In this document: piece by piece, positions 31,774 to 40,407 of the stretch | Position numbering within the stretch: position 1 is the stretch's first letter | Layout of the letters: each line of letters begins with the position of its first letter | Assembly (NCBI RefSeq): GCF_001613465.1 | Contig: NZ_BDCK01000052.1 | Location: forward strand, 1-51,598 | Length of the DNA stretch: 51,598 nucleotides | From: Nocardia niwae NBRC 108934 = DSM 45340 | GTDB taxonomy: Bacteria > Actinomycetota > Actinomycetes > Mycobacteriales > Mycobacteriaceae | Direction: 5' to 3' | Notes under the pieces: generated by a model | Told to the model about the DNA's origin: nothing | The model's database searches: none | What the model saw: the letters and a program-made list of their open reading frames with translations, nothing else | Made by a program: the position numbers and the translations under genes

Positions 31774-33495
31774 ATGGACCAGCGGACGACGGATTTCGAC
31801 GTGCTGATCGTCGGTTCGGGGTTCGGCGGCAGCGTCACCGCGCTTCGGCTGGTGGAGAAGGGGTACAAGGTCGGCGTGCTGGAGGCGGGCAGGCGCTTCG
31901 CCGACGACGAGTTGCCCCAGACCAGCTGGCAGCTGAAGAAGTTCCTGTGGGCGCCCGCGCTCGGCTGCTACGGGATCCAGCGCATCCACCCGCTGCGCAA
32001 TGTCCTCATCCTCGGCGGCGCCGGCGTCGGGGGCGGTTCGTTGAATTACGCGAACACGTTGTACGTGCCGCCGGAGCCGTTCTTCCGCGACGCCCAGTGG
32101 CGTGACATCACCGACTGGCGCGACGAGCTGACCCCGTACTACGAGCGGGCGCAGCAGATGCTCGGCGTGGTGCGCAATCCGCACATGACGCCCGCCGACG
32201 AGGTCTTCAAGGCCGTCGCCGACGACATGGGGGTCGGCGATACGTTCGTGCAGACACCCGTCGGGGTGTTCTTCGGCGAGCCGGGCAAGACCGTGCCGGA
32301 CCCGTACTTCGGCGGCGTCGGCCCGGAACGCACCGGCTGCGTCGAATGCGGCGACTGCATGGTGGGCTGCAAGTACGGCGCGAAGAACACGCTCGTCAAG
32401 AACTACCTCTACCTGGCGGAAAAGGGCGGAGCCGAGGTCATTCCGATGACCACGGTCACCGAGCTGCGTCCCCACCCCGACGGCACCTGGGACGTCTCCA
32501 CCGCCCGCACCGGCGCCTGGGTACGCAAACAGCCCCGAACGTTCACCGCCACGCATGTCGTACTCGCGGCGGGCACGCGGGGCACCCAGAAGCTGCTGTT
32601 CGCCATGCGTGACAAAGGCGTATTGCCCGACCTGTCCGATCGCCTCGGCATGCTGACGCGCACCAATTCGGAATCGATCGTCGGGGCGGCGACCAAGAAG
32701 GTGCGTCCCGGCACCGACTTCACCAAGGGTGTCGCGATCACCTCGTCCATCCATCCCACCCCCGACACGCACATCGAACCGGTCCGCTACGGCAAGGGTT
32801 CCAACTCGATGGGCCTGCTCCAGACGCTCATGGTCGACGGCGGCGGTCGCATTCCGCGCTGGCTGCGTTTCCTGGGTCTGGTGCTGCGGCATCCGATGAA
32901 CCTGCTCAGCTTCCTGAGCACCAAGAATTGGAGCGAACGGACCATCATCTCGCTGGTCATGCAGCACCTGGACAACTCGATCACCACCTACACCAAGCGG
33001 GGGCTGTTCGGCCGCAAACTCACCAGCAGGCAAGGCCACGGCGAACCCAATCCCACGTGGATCCCGGTCGGCAACGAGGTGACCAGGCGCGTCGCGGAGA
33101 AGATCGGCGGCATCGCAGGCGGGAGCTGGGGTGAGATCTTCAACATCCCGCTCACGGCTCATTTCCTGGGCGGCGCGGTGATCGGGGCCGATGCCGAGCA
33201 CGGCGTGATCGACGCCTACCACCGGGTGTACGGCTATCCCACGCTCAGCGTCGTGGACGGTGCGGCGGTCTCGGCCAATCTGGGCGTCAACCCCTCGCTG
33301 ACGATCACCGCGCAGGCCGAGCGGGCCGCGGCGTACTGGCCGAACAAGGGCGAAGTGGACACCCGTCCACCGGTGGGCACCGGATACCGGCGCATCGCGC
33401 CGATCGCGCCGGTGAACCCGTCCGTTCCGGCGAGTTCGCCTGCCGCCCTGGTGCTCCCGATCGTGGAGATCAGGGAGACCCCCGCCGCCGGATAG
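31774..33495 (+). CDS. choD: GMC-family cholesterol oxidase, ChoD type
   Basis: A 573-residue flavoprotein that would oxidise the 3-hydroxyl of cholesterol or a related sterol. Seen: FAD loop VGSGFGGSVTALRL (13-26), LGGAGVGGGSLNYAN, the cysteine motif CVECGDCMVGCKYGAKNTL characteristic of the ChoD branch, and late TAHFLGGAVIG and NLGVNPSLTITAQAERAA. GAGGAG lies 6 bases before ATG 31774. The C-terminal tail of about 40 residues is Pro/Ala-rich. No signal peptide is evident. ChoD-type proteins matter in some mycobacteria for virulence, but their role in sterol use is debated. Confidence 0.9.
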   Translation: MDQRTTDFDVLIVGSGFGGSVTALRLVEKGYKVGVLEAGRRFADDELPQTSWQLKKFLWAPALGCYGIQRIHPLRNVLILGGAGVGGGSLNYANTLYVPPEPFFRDAQWRDITDWRDELTPYYERAQQMLGVVRNPHMTPADEVFKAVADDMGVGDTFVQTPVGVFFGEPGKTVPDPYFGGVGPERTGCVECGDCMVGCKYGAKNTLVKNYLYLAEKGGAEVIPMTTVTELRPHPDGTWDVSTARTGAWVRKQPRTFTATHVVLAAGTRGTQKLLFAMRDKGVLPDLSDRLGMLTRTNSESIVGAATKKVRPGTDFTKGVAITSSIHPTPDTHIEPVRYGKGSNSMGLLQTLMVDGGGRIPRWLRFLGLVLRHPMNLLSFLSTKNWSERTIISLVMQHLDNSITTYTKRGLFGRKLTSRQGHGEPNPTWIPVGNEVTRRVAEKIGGIAGGSWGEIFNIPLTAHFLGGAVIGADAEHGVIDAYHRVYGYPTLSVVDGAAVSANLGVNPSLTITAQAERAAAYWPNKGEVDTRPPVGTGYRRIAPIAPVNPSVPASSPAALVLPIVEIRETPAAG

Positions 33496-33628
33496 GTCCG
33501 ACGCAGCGGTCGACCGGGCGCAGTGGCGGGCGAGCACCTGCCGCGAAAGCCTGAACCTGCCGCACAGCAACCTCTACTGAACTAGCCTTTATCTGGTCTT
33601 TTGTCGCTACAAAGCCAGGAGGCGACCC

Positions 33629-35227
33629 TTGAGCACACTGCGTCGGACACTGCTCGCTCCCACGGCGATGGCGGCGGCCGCCATACTCGCCATGACCGGA
33701 TGCGGCGGCGAGCGATCGGACTCCACGCAGACGGGAGCGCCTTCGAGTTCCGCGGCGATGCCCAATCAGGTCGCCGGGGTGCCGATACCGGAGGGCCGGA
33801 TCGACGATGCCGTGGGGGAACTGGATCACCTCGCGGATGGCCTGCTCGCCTCGTCCGGCATCCCCGGCATGGCGGTCGCCGTCGTGCACGGCGGAAAGGT
33901 GGTGTACAGCAGGGGCTTCGGCGTCCGCAACGTCGTCACGCAGGAGAAGGTGGAGCCGGATACGGTCTTCCAGCTGGCGTCGCTGTCCAAGCCGGTCGGA
34001 GCGACGGTCGTCGCCCGCCGGATCGCCGCGGGGGGTGTCGAATGGGACACGCCGGTGCGCCGGCTGCTGCCGTCCTTCGCGCTCGCCGACCCTTACGTCA
34101 CCGAGCACGTCACGGTGGGCGACCTGTACGCACACCGCTCCGGCCTGCCCGACCACGCGGGCGACCTGCTCGAGGACCTGGGCTTCGACCGTCAGCAGAT
34201 TCTCGACCGGCTCCGACTGCTGCCGCTGGGCGCCTTCCGCGACTCCTACGAGTACACCAATTTCGGACTGACCGCCGCTGCCGTCGCCGTGGCCACGGCG
34301 GCGGGGACCGACTGGGAGACGTTGTCCGCGCAGATGCTCTACAGCCCGCTCGGCATGACATCGACCAGCTCGCGGTACGCCGACTTCGCATCTCGTACCA
34401 ACCGCGCCGAGGGGCACGTCCTGATCGACGGGAAGTACGAGCCGGCGAACCCGCAGCGCCAACCGGACGCGCAGTCCCCCGCGGGAGGGGTCAGTTCCTC
34501 GGTGACCGACATGGCGAAATGGATGACGATGGTGCTCGCCGACGGCTCCGCAGGGGGCTCGGTCCTGGTGCCGCCGGAGGATCTCCTGCCCGCCATCTCC
34601 CCGCAAGTCGTCTCGGCGCCGCCGAAAACCCCCGACGCACGCGCCGGGTTCTACGGATTCGGCTTCAACGTGAGCGATTCCGCCTCCGGCCGGGTCGTAC
34701 TCGGCCACTCCGGAGCGTTCGCCCTCGGCGCGGGCACCGCGTTCACCCTGATCCCCTCCGCCGACCTCGGCATCGTGACACTCACCAACGCGGCGCCGAT
34801 CGGCGTGCCGGAGACACTGAACGCGGAATTCGCCGATCTGGTCCAGTTCGGGAAGATCCAGCAGGACTGGCGCTCGCTCTATCGCACGGCGTTCGAGCCG
34901 CTCGGCGCGCCGGCCGGGGCGCTGGCGGGCAAGCAGCCGCCCGGGCACCCGGCTCCCGCGCGTCCGCCGGCGTCCTACGCGGGCACCTACGACAACGCCT
35001 ACTACGGCCCGGCGACGATCAGCGCCACCGGCAACTCCCTCACCCTCACCCTCGGCCCGAACAATATGACCTTCCCTTTGAAGCACTGGGACGGAGACAC
35101 TTTCGTCTTCACGCCACCCGGCGAGAACGCCACCCACGGTTCGGTTTCCCAGGCGACCTTCGACGGCGCGAAGCTCACCTTGGAGTACTACGACACCGAA
35201 CACCTCGGCGTCTTCACCCGTAGCTGA
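33629..35227 (+). CDS. Class C beta-lactamase-fold serine hydrolase, lipoprotein
   Basis: A 532-residue secreted hydrolase anchored as a lipoprotein: signal peptide with lipobox LAMTGC (Cys25). Catalytic motifs: Ser118-x-x-Lys121 (ASLSKPVG), Tyr209-Thr-Asn (YEYTNFG) and a KTG-equivalent HSG (GHSGAF). An extra C-terminal beta domain of about 100 residues (SYAGTYDNAYYGPATISATG onward) is common in esterase/peptidase members (DUF3471-like). It is more likely a D-aminopeptidase or esterase than a drug-hydrolysing lactamase. The TTG start is fixed by AGGAGG at 33617-33622. A hairpin follows the stop. Confidence 0.88.
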   Translation: MSTLRRTLLAPTAMAAAAILAMTGCGGERSDSTQTGAPSSSAAMPNQVAGVPIPEGRIDDAVGELDHLADGLLASSGIPGMAVAVVHGGKVVYSRGFGVRNVVTQEKVEPDTVFQLASLSKPVGATVVARRIAAGGVEWDTPVRRLLPSFALADPYVTEHVTVGDLYAHRSGLPDHAGDLLEDLGFDRQQILDRLRLLPLGAFRDSYEYTNFGLTAAAVAVATAAGTDWETLSAQMLYSPLGMTSTSSRYADFASRTNRAEGHVLIDGKYEPANPQRQPDAQSPAGGVSSSVTDMAKWMTMVLADGSAGGSVLVPPEDLLPAISPQVVSAPPKTPDARAGFYGFGFNVSDSASGRVVLGHSGAFALGAGTAFTLIPSADLGIVTLTNAAPIGVPETLNAEFADLVQFGKIQQDWRSLYRTAFEPLGAPAGALAGKQPPGHPAPARPPASYAGTYDNAYYGPATISATGNSLTLTLGPNNMTFPLKHWDGDTFVFTPPGENATHGSVSQATFDGAKLTLEYYDTEHLGVFTRS

Positions 35228-35243
35228 CGCCGCTGCCGCCCAG

Positions 35244-35268
35244 CCGCGATCTCGGGCTCCGATCGCGG
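35244..35268 (+). terminator. Hairpin after the lipoprotein hydrolase gene
   Basis: CCGCGATC and GATCGCGG form an 8-bp perfect stem with a 9-base loop, 16 bases after the stop at 35227. There is no U tract, as is usual for actinobacterial terminators, so termination is inferred. Confidence 0.5.
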
Positions 35269-35341
35269 ACGCTTCGCCCGTTTCCAGGGGTTTGCCGACG
35301 ACGGTTGCGGGAAGTCGCTGAATGCAAGAGAGGAGGCAGCG

Positions 35342-35779
35342 ATGACCGAACCGAACGAGACCTACGACCCGCCGCAGGACACGGGTGCGCCCGACTCGAC
35401 CGAATCCGATCCGGCGGCGCTCAGCAGCGCCGAGGATCTCGACGAGGACCGACTGCGTTCCGACCCGCTCGAGGCCGGAATGGACCCGCCGGAGCACTGG
35501 AGCGGCGTCACCAAGTACGGCGTGACGCCGTGGGAGCAAGCCCATCCTCGACCGATCGAAGACCGGCTCGCGGAGGAGGAGCCCGACATCGATCCGAACC
35601 GAGTTCCGGAGACCGGGGAAACGGGGAGACTCGAGAGCGATCGCAGGCTCGAAGACATCAGCAGCGACAGCGACGAAGTGCGCGCCGAGCACCGCTACGA
35701 GGAGCAGATCGGTGTGTCCGCCGACGTCGCGGGCGGTTCGGTGGCCGACGACATCCGGCACCCCGCCCCGCCCGAGTAG
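35342..35779 (+). CDS. DUF5709-like acidic protein
   Basis: A 145-residue very acidic soluble protein with the pattern of DUF5709 proteins: LRSDPLEAGMDPPEHWSGVT, then TPWEQAHPRPIEDRLAEEEP and a C-terminal segment with AEHRYEEQIGVSADVAGGSV ahead of ADDIRHP. GAGAGGAGG lies just before the ATG. Function is unknown; related proteins are widespread in Mycobacterium and Nocardia and are predicted to be partly disordered. Followed by a long perfect inverted repeat. Confidence 0.8.
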   Translation: MTEPNETYDPPQDTGAPDSTESDPAALSSAEDLDEDRLRSDPLEAGMDPPEHWSGVTKYGVTPWEQAHPRPIEDRLAEEEPDIDPNRVPETGETGRLESDRRLEDISSDSDEVRAEHRYEEQIGVSADVAGGSVADDIRHPAPPE

Positions 35780-35794
35780 ACGGCAGCCGTCGTC

Positions 35795-35896
35795 GCGATC
35801 GGAGCGCCACCGCCCGGCCCGTCACCGATGAACGCCCTCTCCGCATGCCACGCGATCGCTTCGGGGTAGCGCGCCGGGCGGTGGCGCTCCGATCGC
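35795..35896. repeat. 24-bp perfect inverted repeat with 54-base loop
   Basis: The arms at 35795-35818 and 35873-35896 are exactly complementary over 24 bases, starting GCGATCGGAGCG and ending CGCTCCGATCGC. Such a long perfect stem exceeds an ordinary terminator; it may be a strong transcription stop after the DUF5709 gene or the ends of a tiny mobile element. The 54-base loop has no coding content. It lies 260 bp from the end of the SLATT operon. Confidence 0.6.
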
Positions 35897-35987
35897 CTAC
35901 CCGAACACGGCGGTGCGGAACTCACCCTCCGTCTCGGCGAGCGGCTGCGCGATGCGCGATACGACCGGTCGGCCTGGCCGAATGCAA

Positions 35988-36024
35988 CGGCCCGCCCGGC
36001 GTCACGCGCGCGCCGGACGGGCCG
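35988..36024. terminator. GC-rich hairpin, probable bidirectional terminator
   Basis: A 14-bp stem with a single mismatch (35988-36001 with 36011-36024) and a 9-base loop lies between the convergent DUF5709 and SLATT genes. It would terminate the SLATT transcript, 131 bases after its stop codon. The rest of the 376-bp gap holds no gene. Confidence 0.5.
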
Positions 36025-36155
36025 CTTCCCCGTTCGCCATGCGACGCCGCCACGTCACACAGCTTGATCATGGTAAGCGCGGAATCGGGTCATCTCCGGC
36101 AGCCACGCCGGACCATCGGACGTCCGATCGTAAGGACCGCGCCGGGTGGTGCGTC

Positions 36156-37031
36156 TCATTCGCCGTGCGAGGCTCGCCAGAGAGTATGTTCGCGGCTGAT
36201 CGCTTCCTCGGCGTCGGATACCGCGTCCGCCCAGGCTCCTTCGGTGTGGTTCTGGTCCAGAACTTCGGCGACGATGCTCAATTCGTTCGAGGCCAGGGCG
36301 TACGCGGCGGCCGCGGTGCTGTGCTGGCGCGCCGAGGACCACGCGGCCACACCCGCTACCGCAGCCGCGAAAATGCCTGCGAGGTCGAAGTTCACCGCGT
36401 TGAGCGCTTTCGCCAACGCCCCGGCGACACCTGCCACCTCGAAGACGAGCGACATCGTGCCGTATACCTGGGACCTGCGCTGATGGTAGCCGGATTTGGT
36501 GGCATACCACCGTTGTTGTTCCCGGATGCGGTCGTCCAGATAGACGCGGCGCCGTTCGTCGAAGGAGGCGGAACGCAGTTGCCGCATACGATCGCTGATC
36601 GCCGGGGCCGTGGTCGGCCGCAGCGCGAGCGCCGAAATGTCCTGACGCAGCAGGTTGATGCGGTCGATCAGCATCCGATCGGCTTCGGCCGGCGACAGCG
36701 TGCCGACGAACGGCGCACCCTGTACCGCGTACTTCCAAGTCAAAGTCTTCACCGATTCGGCGAGTGCGCGGCCTTCGTACCAGGACTTGCCGGGTCGGCT
36801 GCGCAGGACACCCACGTCGACGGCGAGGATTCCGACGAATGCCATCGCGGTCAGAATGGCCGCGATGTCGGTGCCCGACGAGCCGACACGGACGGTGAAG
36901 GCCGCGCAAGCCGCTGCCACCACTGCCAGCCATAGCCGGGCCCCGTAGGCACGGAGATAGAATTGCTGACCGTACATTGCCGCCGTGTCCGCGGACTGGA
37001 AGAGCCCGGGGTAATCGTCAGCGTGCTGCAC
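36156..37031 (-). CDS. SLATT/DUF4231-type membrane protein
   Basis: An approximately 291-residue protein with two pairs of membrane helices (about 33-50/56-76 and 188-210/215-234). Each pair is followed by a soluble helix, as in tandem SLATT domains. Seen: YPGLFQSADTAAMYGQQFYL at the start, QQRWYATKSGYHQRRSQVYG, and the characteristic end AEEAISREHTLWRA of the DUF4231 group. Published analyses predict SLATT proteins to be pore-like effectors in nucleotide-centred conflict systems. The start is uncertain: GTG 37031 begins where the family begins; an in-frame GTG at 37166 overlaps the upstream stop (GTGA) but adds 45 residues with non-coding-like composition. Confidence 0.85.
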   Translation of the reverse strand: MQHADDYPGLFQSADTAAMYGQQFYLRAYGARLWLAVVAAACAAFTVRVGSSGTDIAAILTAMAFVGILAVDVGVLRSRPGKSWYEGRALAESVKTLTWKYAVQGAPFVGTLSPAEADRMLIDRINLLRQDISALALRPTTAPAISDRMRQLRSASFDERRRVYLDDRIREQQRWYATKSGYHQRRSQVYGTMSLVFEVAGVAGALAKALNAVNFDLAGIFAAAVAGVAAWSSARQHSTAAAAYALASNELSIVAEVLDQNHTEGAWADAVSDAEEAISREHTLWRASHGE

Positions 37032-37162
37032 GGGCCGAGCGCCGCTTTCCAACCGACATGGCGGAAGCGTAGCAGCCGACTTATCCGTGTCGAATCCATT
37101 TGCGCGGCTTTGCAATTGCGAATTTCTTCGCCGTGGTGTGTGGTTCCACCCGGTGCGCTGCG

Positions 37163-38596
37163 TCACCCGTGACGGACCTGCAGATCTGCCATGAGATACC
37201 GGGTCGTGGCCCGATGACCGCCGGTCACGGCGATCCGGGCGATCCGGGCGGTGGTACCGGAATTCGGTGAACGACTGTCCATTCGAGACCAGTGGTGCAG
37301 CACCTGCGCTTTCAGGAATGTCCTATCGCTCTGATCATCGCAGAGGAAGACGACCTTGGTGATGGGAAAGCGGTCGATCACGCGTTGCAGTTCGAATCGC
37401 GTTCCGGCGTTGGCCGGAACGTATCCCGCGAGGTCCAGCACGACATAGTCGACCCGGGACAGCAGCATGTCCACCGCCGTCTGCCAGAAACTGACGTGAC
37501 ACAGGATGGAACGAACCGGATAGCTGCCCGCAGGGTCGCGCACCTTCACCGCCAGATCCGTCACGCCCATCAGCCGCCTGCGCCCTGGCGGCAACGGCTC
37601 CACCGGCTGTTTCGCCAGCTCCTCGCGCAGCATGCGCGGTGACGCCACGAACAGGGAGCGGAAAGAGTTGTTCCGGCGCACTGCCCGGACTTCCTGGGGG
37701 CTAACCGACGCGGCGCTGCGCAACAAGTGCACATACCCGAATTCTCGCCACGCCCCGCGCAGGAACTCCCGGGCGCGCGCCCGGTTGTCGAACAGACGAA
37801 GGTAGGCGATCTGTACCGGCTTCGCGCCGATGACGTTCGATCGCAGCGAAACCCGCCGCAGATCCCCCCGCCCTCGGGGAGGAGTGGTGAACTGCACCGT
37901 GAGAGCCGGGATCTCCGTTGCGCGAGACCAGACCGGATCCGGGCCGATGGGACTGATCCTTGCGCTGTAGGAGGGGTCGGTGGACCACCTCTCGACTGAT
38001 CGGCTCGCATGCCACCGCCGCCACCGCAGCGCTACCGACATCAACAGCACAGCCGCCAGCAATGACATGAGCCCGAGGATGGCCGGTTCCAGTTCCGGCG
38101 CGGGACGCCGTGTCCCGTCGGGCTCCTCCACCGACACCCCGCCGACCAGCACCCCGACCGACAGCGCGATCGGTACGGCCACCCAGAGCAAGCGCCGCAC
38201 CGCGGCCGACCGATGACTCCGTACCGCCTGCACCGTGGCCATATGCGCTTCCCGCGGTGGCACCAGCAGCGCGATCTGGTCGGGATGGCGATCCACGCGA
38301 CGCCGAATCGACCTCGCCCGCAATCCCTGCCACGCGTCGCTCACGGTCTCCGCACCGGCGGCGAAGGCCCCTACGCCGAGTACCGCCAGCGGGAACAGCA
38401 CCAGATGCCGCCACGTCGACAGGTCCACCCCGGGCACCCACACCGCGAGCACCTGCGGCCCACGAGCCCAGACCACGACGACGGCAGCCACCGACGTCGT
38501 GAATCGGACGGCGTTGCCGACCGCGGAGCGCAACGACGCGGATTCCTCCTCGCGGACGCGCGCGTACAACTCGCCGTCGCCGATTCCGCTGACCAT
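37163..38596 (-). CDS. Four-TM protein with C-terminal Rossmann-like (possibly TIR-like) domain
   Basis: A 477-residue membrane protein. Helices at about 30-53, 64-82, 136-154 and 171-190 are followed by a soluble domain (about 255-475) with an alternating strand/helix pattern. Key segments: VQIAYLRLFDNRAR, FGYVHLLRSA, ILCHVSFWQTAVDMLLSRVD, YVVLDLAGY, GTRFELQRVIDRFPITKVVFL ending in CDD. The order resembles TIR-like or nucleotide-processing sensors seen in membrane proteins, with Glu402 as a candidate key residue; I cannot name a family. It immediately precedes and may overlap the SLATT gene, so the pair forms one operon, probably sensor plus membrane effector. Confidence 0.78.
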   Translation of the reverse strand: MVSGIGDGELYARVREEESASLRSAVGNAVRFTTSVAAVVVVWARGPQVLAVWVPGVDLSTWRHLVLFPLAVLGVGAFAAGAETVSDAWQGLRARSIRRRVDRHPDQIALLVPPREAHMATVQAVRSHRSAAVRRLLWVAVPIALSVGVLVGGVSVEEPDGTRRPAPELEPAILGLMSLLAAVLLMSVALRWRRWHASRSVERWSTDPSYSARISPIGPDPVWSRATEIPALTVQFTTPPRGRGDLRRVSLRSNVIGAKPVQIAYLRLFDNRARAREFLRGAWREFGYVHLLRSAASVSPQEVRAVRRNNSFRSLFVASPRMLREELAKQPVEPLPPGRRRLMGVTDLAVKVRDPAGSYPVRSILCHVSFWQTAVDMLLSRVDYVVLDLAGYVPANAGTRFELQRVIDRFPITKVVFLCDDQSDRTFLKAQVLHHWSRMDSRSPNSGTTARIARIAVTGGHRATTRYLMADLQVRHG

Positions 38597-38771
38597 TCCT
38601 GGCGTACCGTCCCGCCCCGTGCCGACGAGTATCTACACCGACGTCCACCGGCCGCGCCGGCGCTTTCGTCGCCGACCACCAGTATGGCCCCAGGGCCGGC
38701 CCGGCACACCCGATATTCCCGCGCCCCGCCGTCGGTCCTCCGGTGGCGGGCCACTGCCCCGCTGCCGCGCT

Positions 38772-40064
38772 CTACACGATGCGCACCGGCGCGGACTGCG
38801 GAAAGACGACCGGCAAGGCCCCGAGAGCCCGGTGGAACGGACCGGGCCGCCACTGAAGTTCGTTCTTCGGCGTGGCCAACTGGATCTCCGGCAGCGCGTC
38901 GAGCAGTTGATCGATGGCGTTCTGCACGGTCATGTAGGCGACGGATTTGGCCGGGCAGGCGTGCGGCCCCGCACTCCACGCCAGGTGGGATCGATTGCCG
39001 ATCCGGCTGCCGCCGGGTTCGTCGGTCCCGCGGATCTCGGGGTCGTTGTTGCAGCCGGCGAGACTGATGACGACCGGCTGGTCCGCCGGCAGCCAGACAC
39101 CGTCGACCATGATCGGCTGCCTCGGGTACGTCGTGCAGAAGTTCGCCATCGGCGGGTCGTTGAACAGGACCTCGTCGAGAGCGTCGGTGGTGGACAAGTT
39201 CCGTCCGAGGACGTCGCCGAAGCGGAACCGGTCGTCGGTGATCATCAGCAGCAGGGCGTTCGTGATCAGATTGCGCTGCGCCTCGAACCCGGCCCCGTAG
39301 AAACTCATGAGCTGGGCGAAGATCTCGATGTCGTCCAGTTCGGTCGAGTGATGCGCCAGCCGCGAGGTGACGTCGTCGCCGGGCTGGTGGCGCTTGAGCC
39401 GGATGAGCTGCATCAGCGCCTCTTTGAGCATCTTCATGCCCTCGGGCCCCCGCACCGTGTCGAAGCGCGCGGCCATACCGGTCGCGACCCGCTCGCCGAT
39501 CTCGGCCGGGCAGCCGACCATCTGGTTGAGGACCTCGAGGACGAGCGGAAACGCGTACTGGCTCACCAGATCGGCGGATCCGGCTTGGCAGAACGAATTG
39601 ATCAGCGGGACCGCGATGTGTTCGACCGTGGTCGGCACGTCGAACAGATCGATTCCGTCGATGGCGTCGACGGAGGCGTGCCGATAGCGATCATGGGCGA
39701 GCCCGGTGTTGTACCGCGCGGCCGGGTACCACTCCATCATCGGCCGGACGGGCGAGTCGTCGGGGATGGTCTTCTGCCACGTGCGGGGATCGGCCGGGAA
39801 ATGGTCGGGGTCACTGAGAATGCGCACCGCGGTCTGGTAGCCGATCACCAGGGTGGCCGGTACGCCGGGCGCCAGCTCGATCGGAACCAGCGAGCCGTGT
39901 TCGCGGCGCATCTCGCGGTATGCGCGGTGCGGGTCGGCGACGAACTCCTTCGTGTGCAGCTGAACGCGCGCGGCATCCGTCTCCGTCGGGAATCCGTGCT
40001 GGACGGGGCACGCTCCGGTTCCAGTGGTGTGCGGCGCGGCCATCGGGGACTGTGGTGTGGTCAA
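38772..40064 (-). CDS. Cytochrome P450 lacking ExxR, CYP157-like
   Basis: A 430-residue P450. The haem loop is clear, WSAGPHACPAKSVA with axial Cys370, but the K-helix ExxR is replaced by EVLF followed by NDPPMANF, and the I-helix acid-Thr pair is replaced by GAGFEAQ. These features match CYP157 proteins of streptomycetes, which lack ExxR and usually belong to conservons (sensor kinase, roadblock, DUF742, GTPase). None of those partners is present here. I chose TTG 40064 because GGAG lies 8 bases before it; ATG 40043 lacks a ribosome site. Activity may be non-classical or absent. The adjacent MetE-like gene may be functionally linked. Confidence 0.85.
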   Translation of the reverse strand: MTTPQSPMAAPHTTGTGACPVQHGFPTETDAARVQLHTKEFVADPHRAYREMRREHGSLVPIELAPGVPATLVIGYQTAVRILSDPDHFPADPRTWQKTIPDDSPVRPMMEWYPAARYNTGLAHDRYRHASVDAIDGIDLFDVPTTVEHIAVPLINSFCQAGSADLVSQYAFPLVLEVLNQMVGCPAEIGERVATGMAARFDTVRGPEGMKMLKEALMQLIRLKRHQPGDDVTSRLAHHSTELDDIEIFAQLMSFYGAGFEAQRNLITNALLLMITDDRFRFGDVLGRNLSTTDALDEVLFNDPPMANFCTTYPRQPIMVDGVWLPADQPVVISLAGCNNDPEIRGTDEPGGSRIGNRSHLAWSAGPHACPAKSVAYMTVQNAIDQLLDALPEIQLATPKNELQWRPGPFHRALGALPVVFPQSAPVRIV

Positions 40065-40164
40065 GAACGTGACTCCAGGTAATGGAACAGCAATTCGACG
40101 AATGTGATCGGTGAGCGGGTGCACGTGCCTTCCAAGACCTGTCGTCCAGAGCTTGGCGACCCGC

Positions 40165-40407
40165 TTACGCTAGCAACATAGCAACGCTCCGATGGTGGCG
40201 CTGACGAAGGAGGTACCGTCCGGTGCGCCAGAGCCGGTTCCGGACAACGTGATTCGCCGAATCGCACCACGGCGCGACGGCGAACGCGCTGGTCGGCGCC
40301 TGTACTGGCACGATCATCGCGAACCAGCTCGGCACCGTACCCGGCACGTGGCGTGCGTGACAACCCCCGTGCGACTGGTCGCCGTCGAATATCGCGGGGC
40401 AGATCAC
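40165..40407 (-). CDS. Small open frame overlapping the MetE-like stop
   Basis: An 80-codon frame opens with GTG at 40407 and overlaps the preceding gene's stop by 4 bases (GTGA). It uses mostly G/C third positions but matches nothing I know (segments FAMIVPVQAPTSAFAVAPW, VVRNRLWRTGRYLLRQ). Coupling suggests it could be translated; it may equally be chance in high-GC DNA. Apart from this frame the 339 bp between the P450 start and the MetE-like gene show no gene. Confidence 0.25.
   Translation of the reverse strand: MICPAIFDGDQSHGGCHARHVPGTVPSWFAMIVPVQAPTSAFAVAPWCDSANHVVRNRLWRTGRYLLRQRHHRSVAMLLA

Noticed and set aside
33470..35761. 763-codon minus-strand open frame
   Set aside because: Antisense to the lipoprotein hydrolase and DUF5709 genes, which have lipobox, SxxK and ribosome sites.
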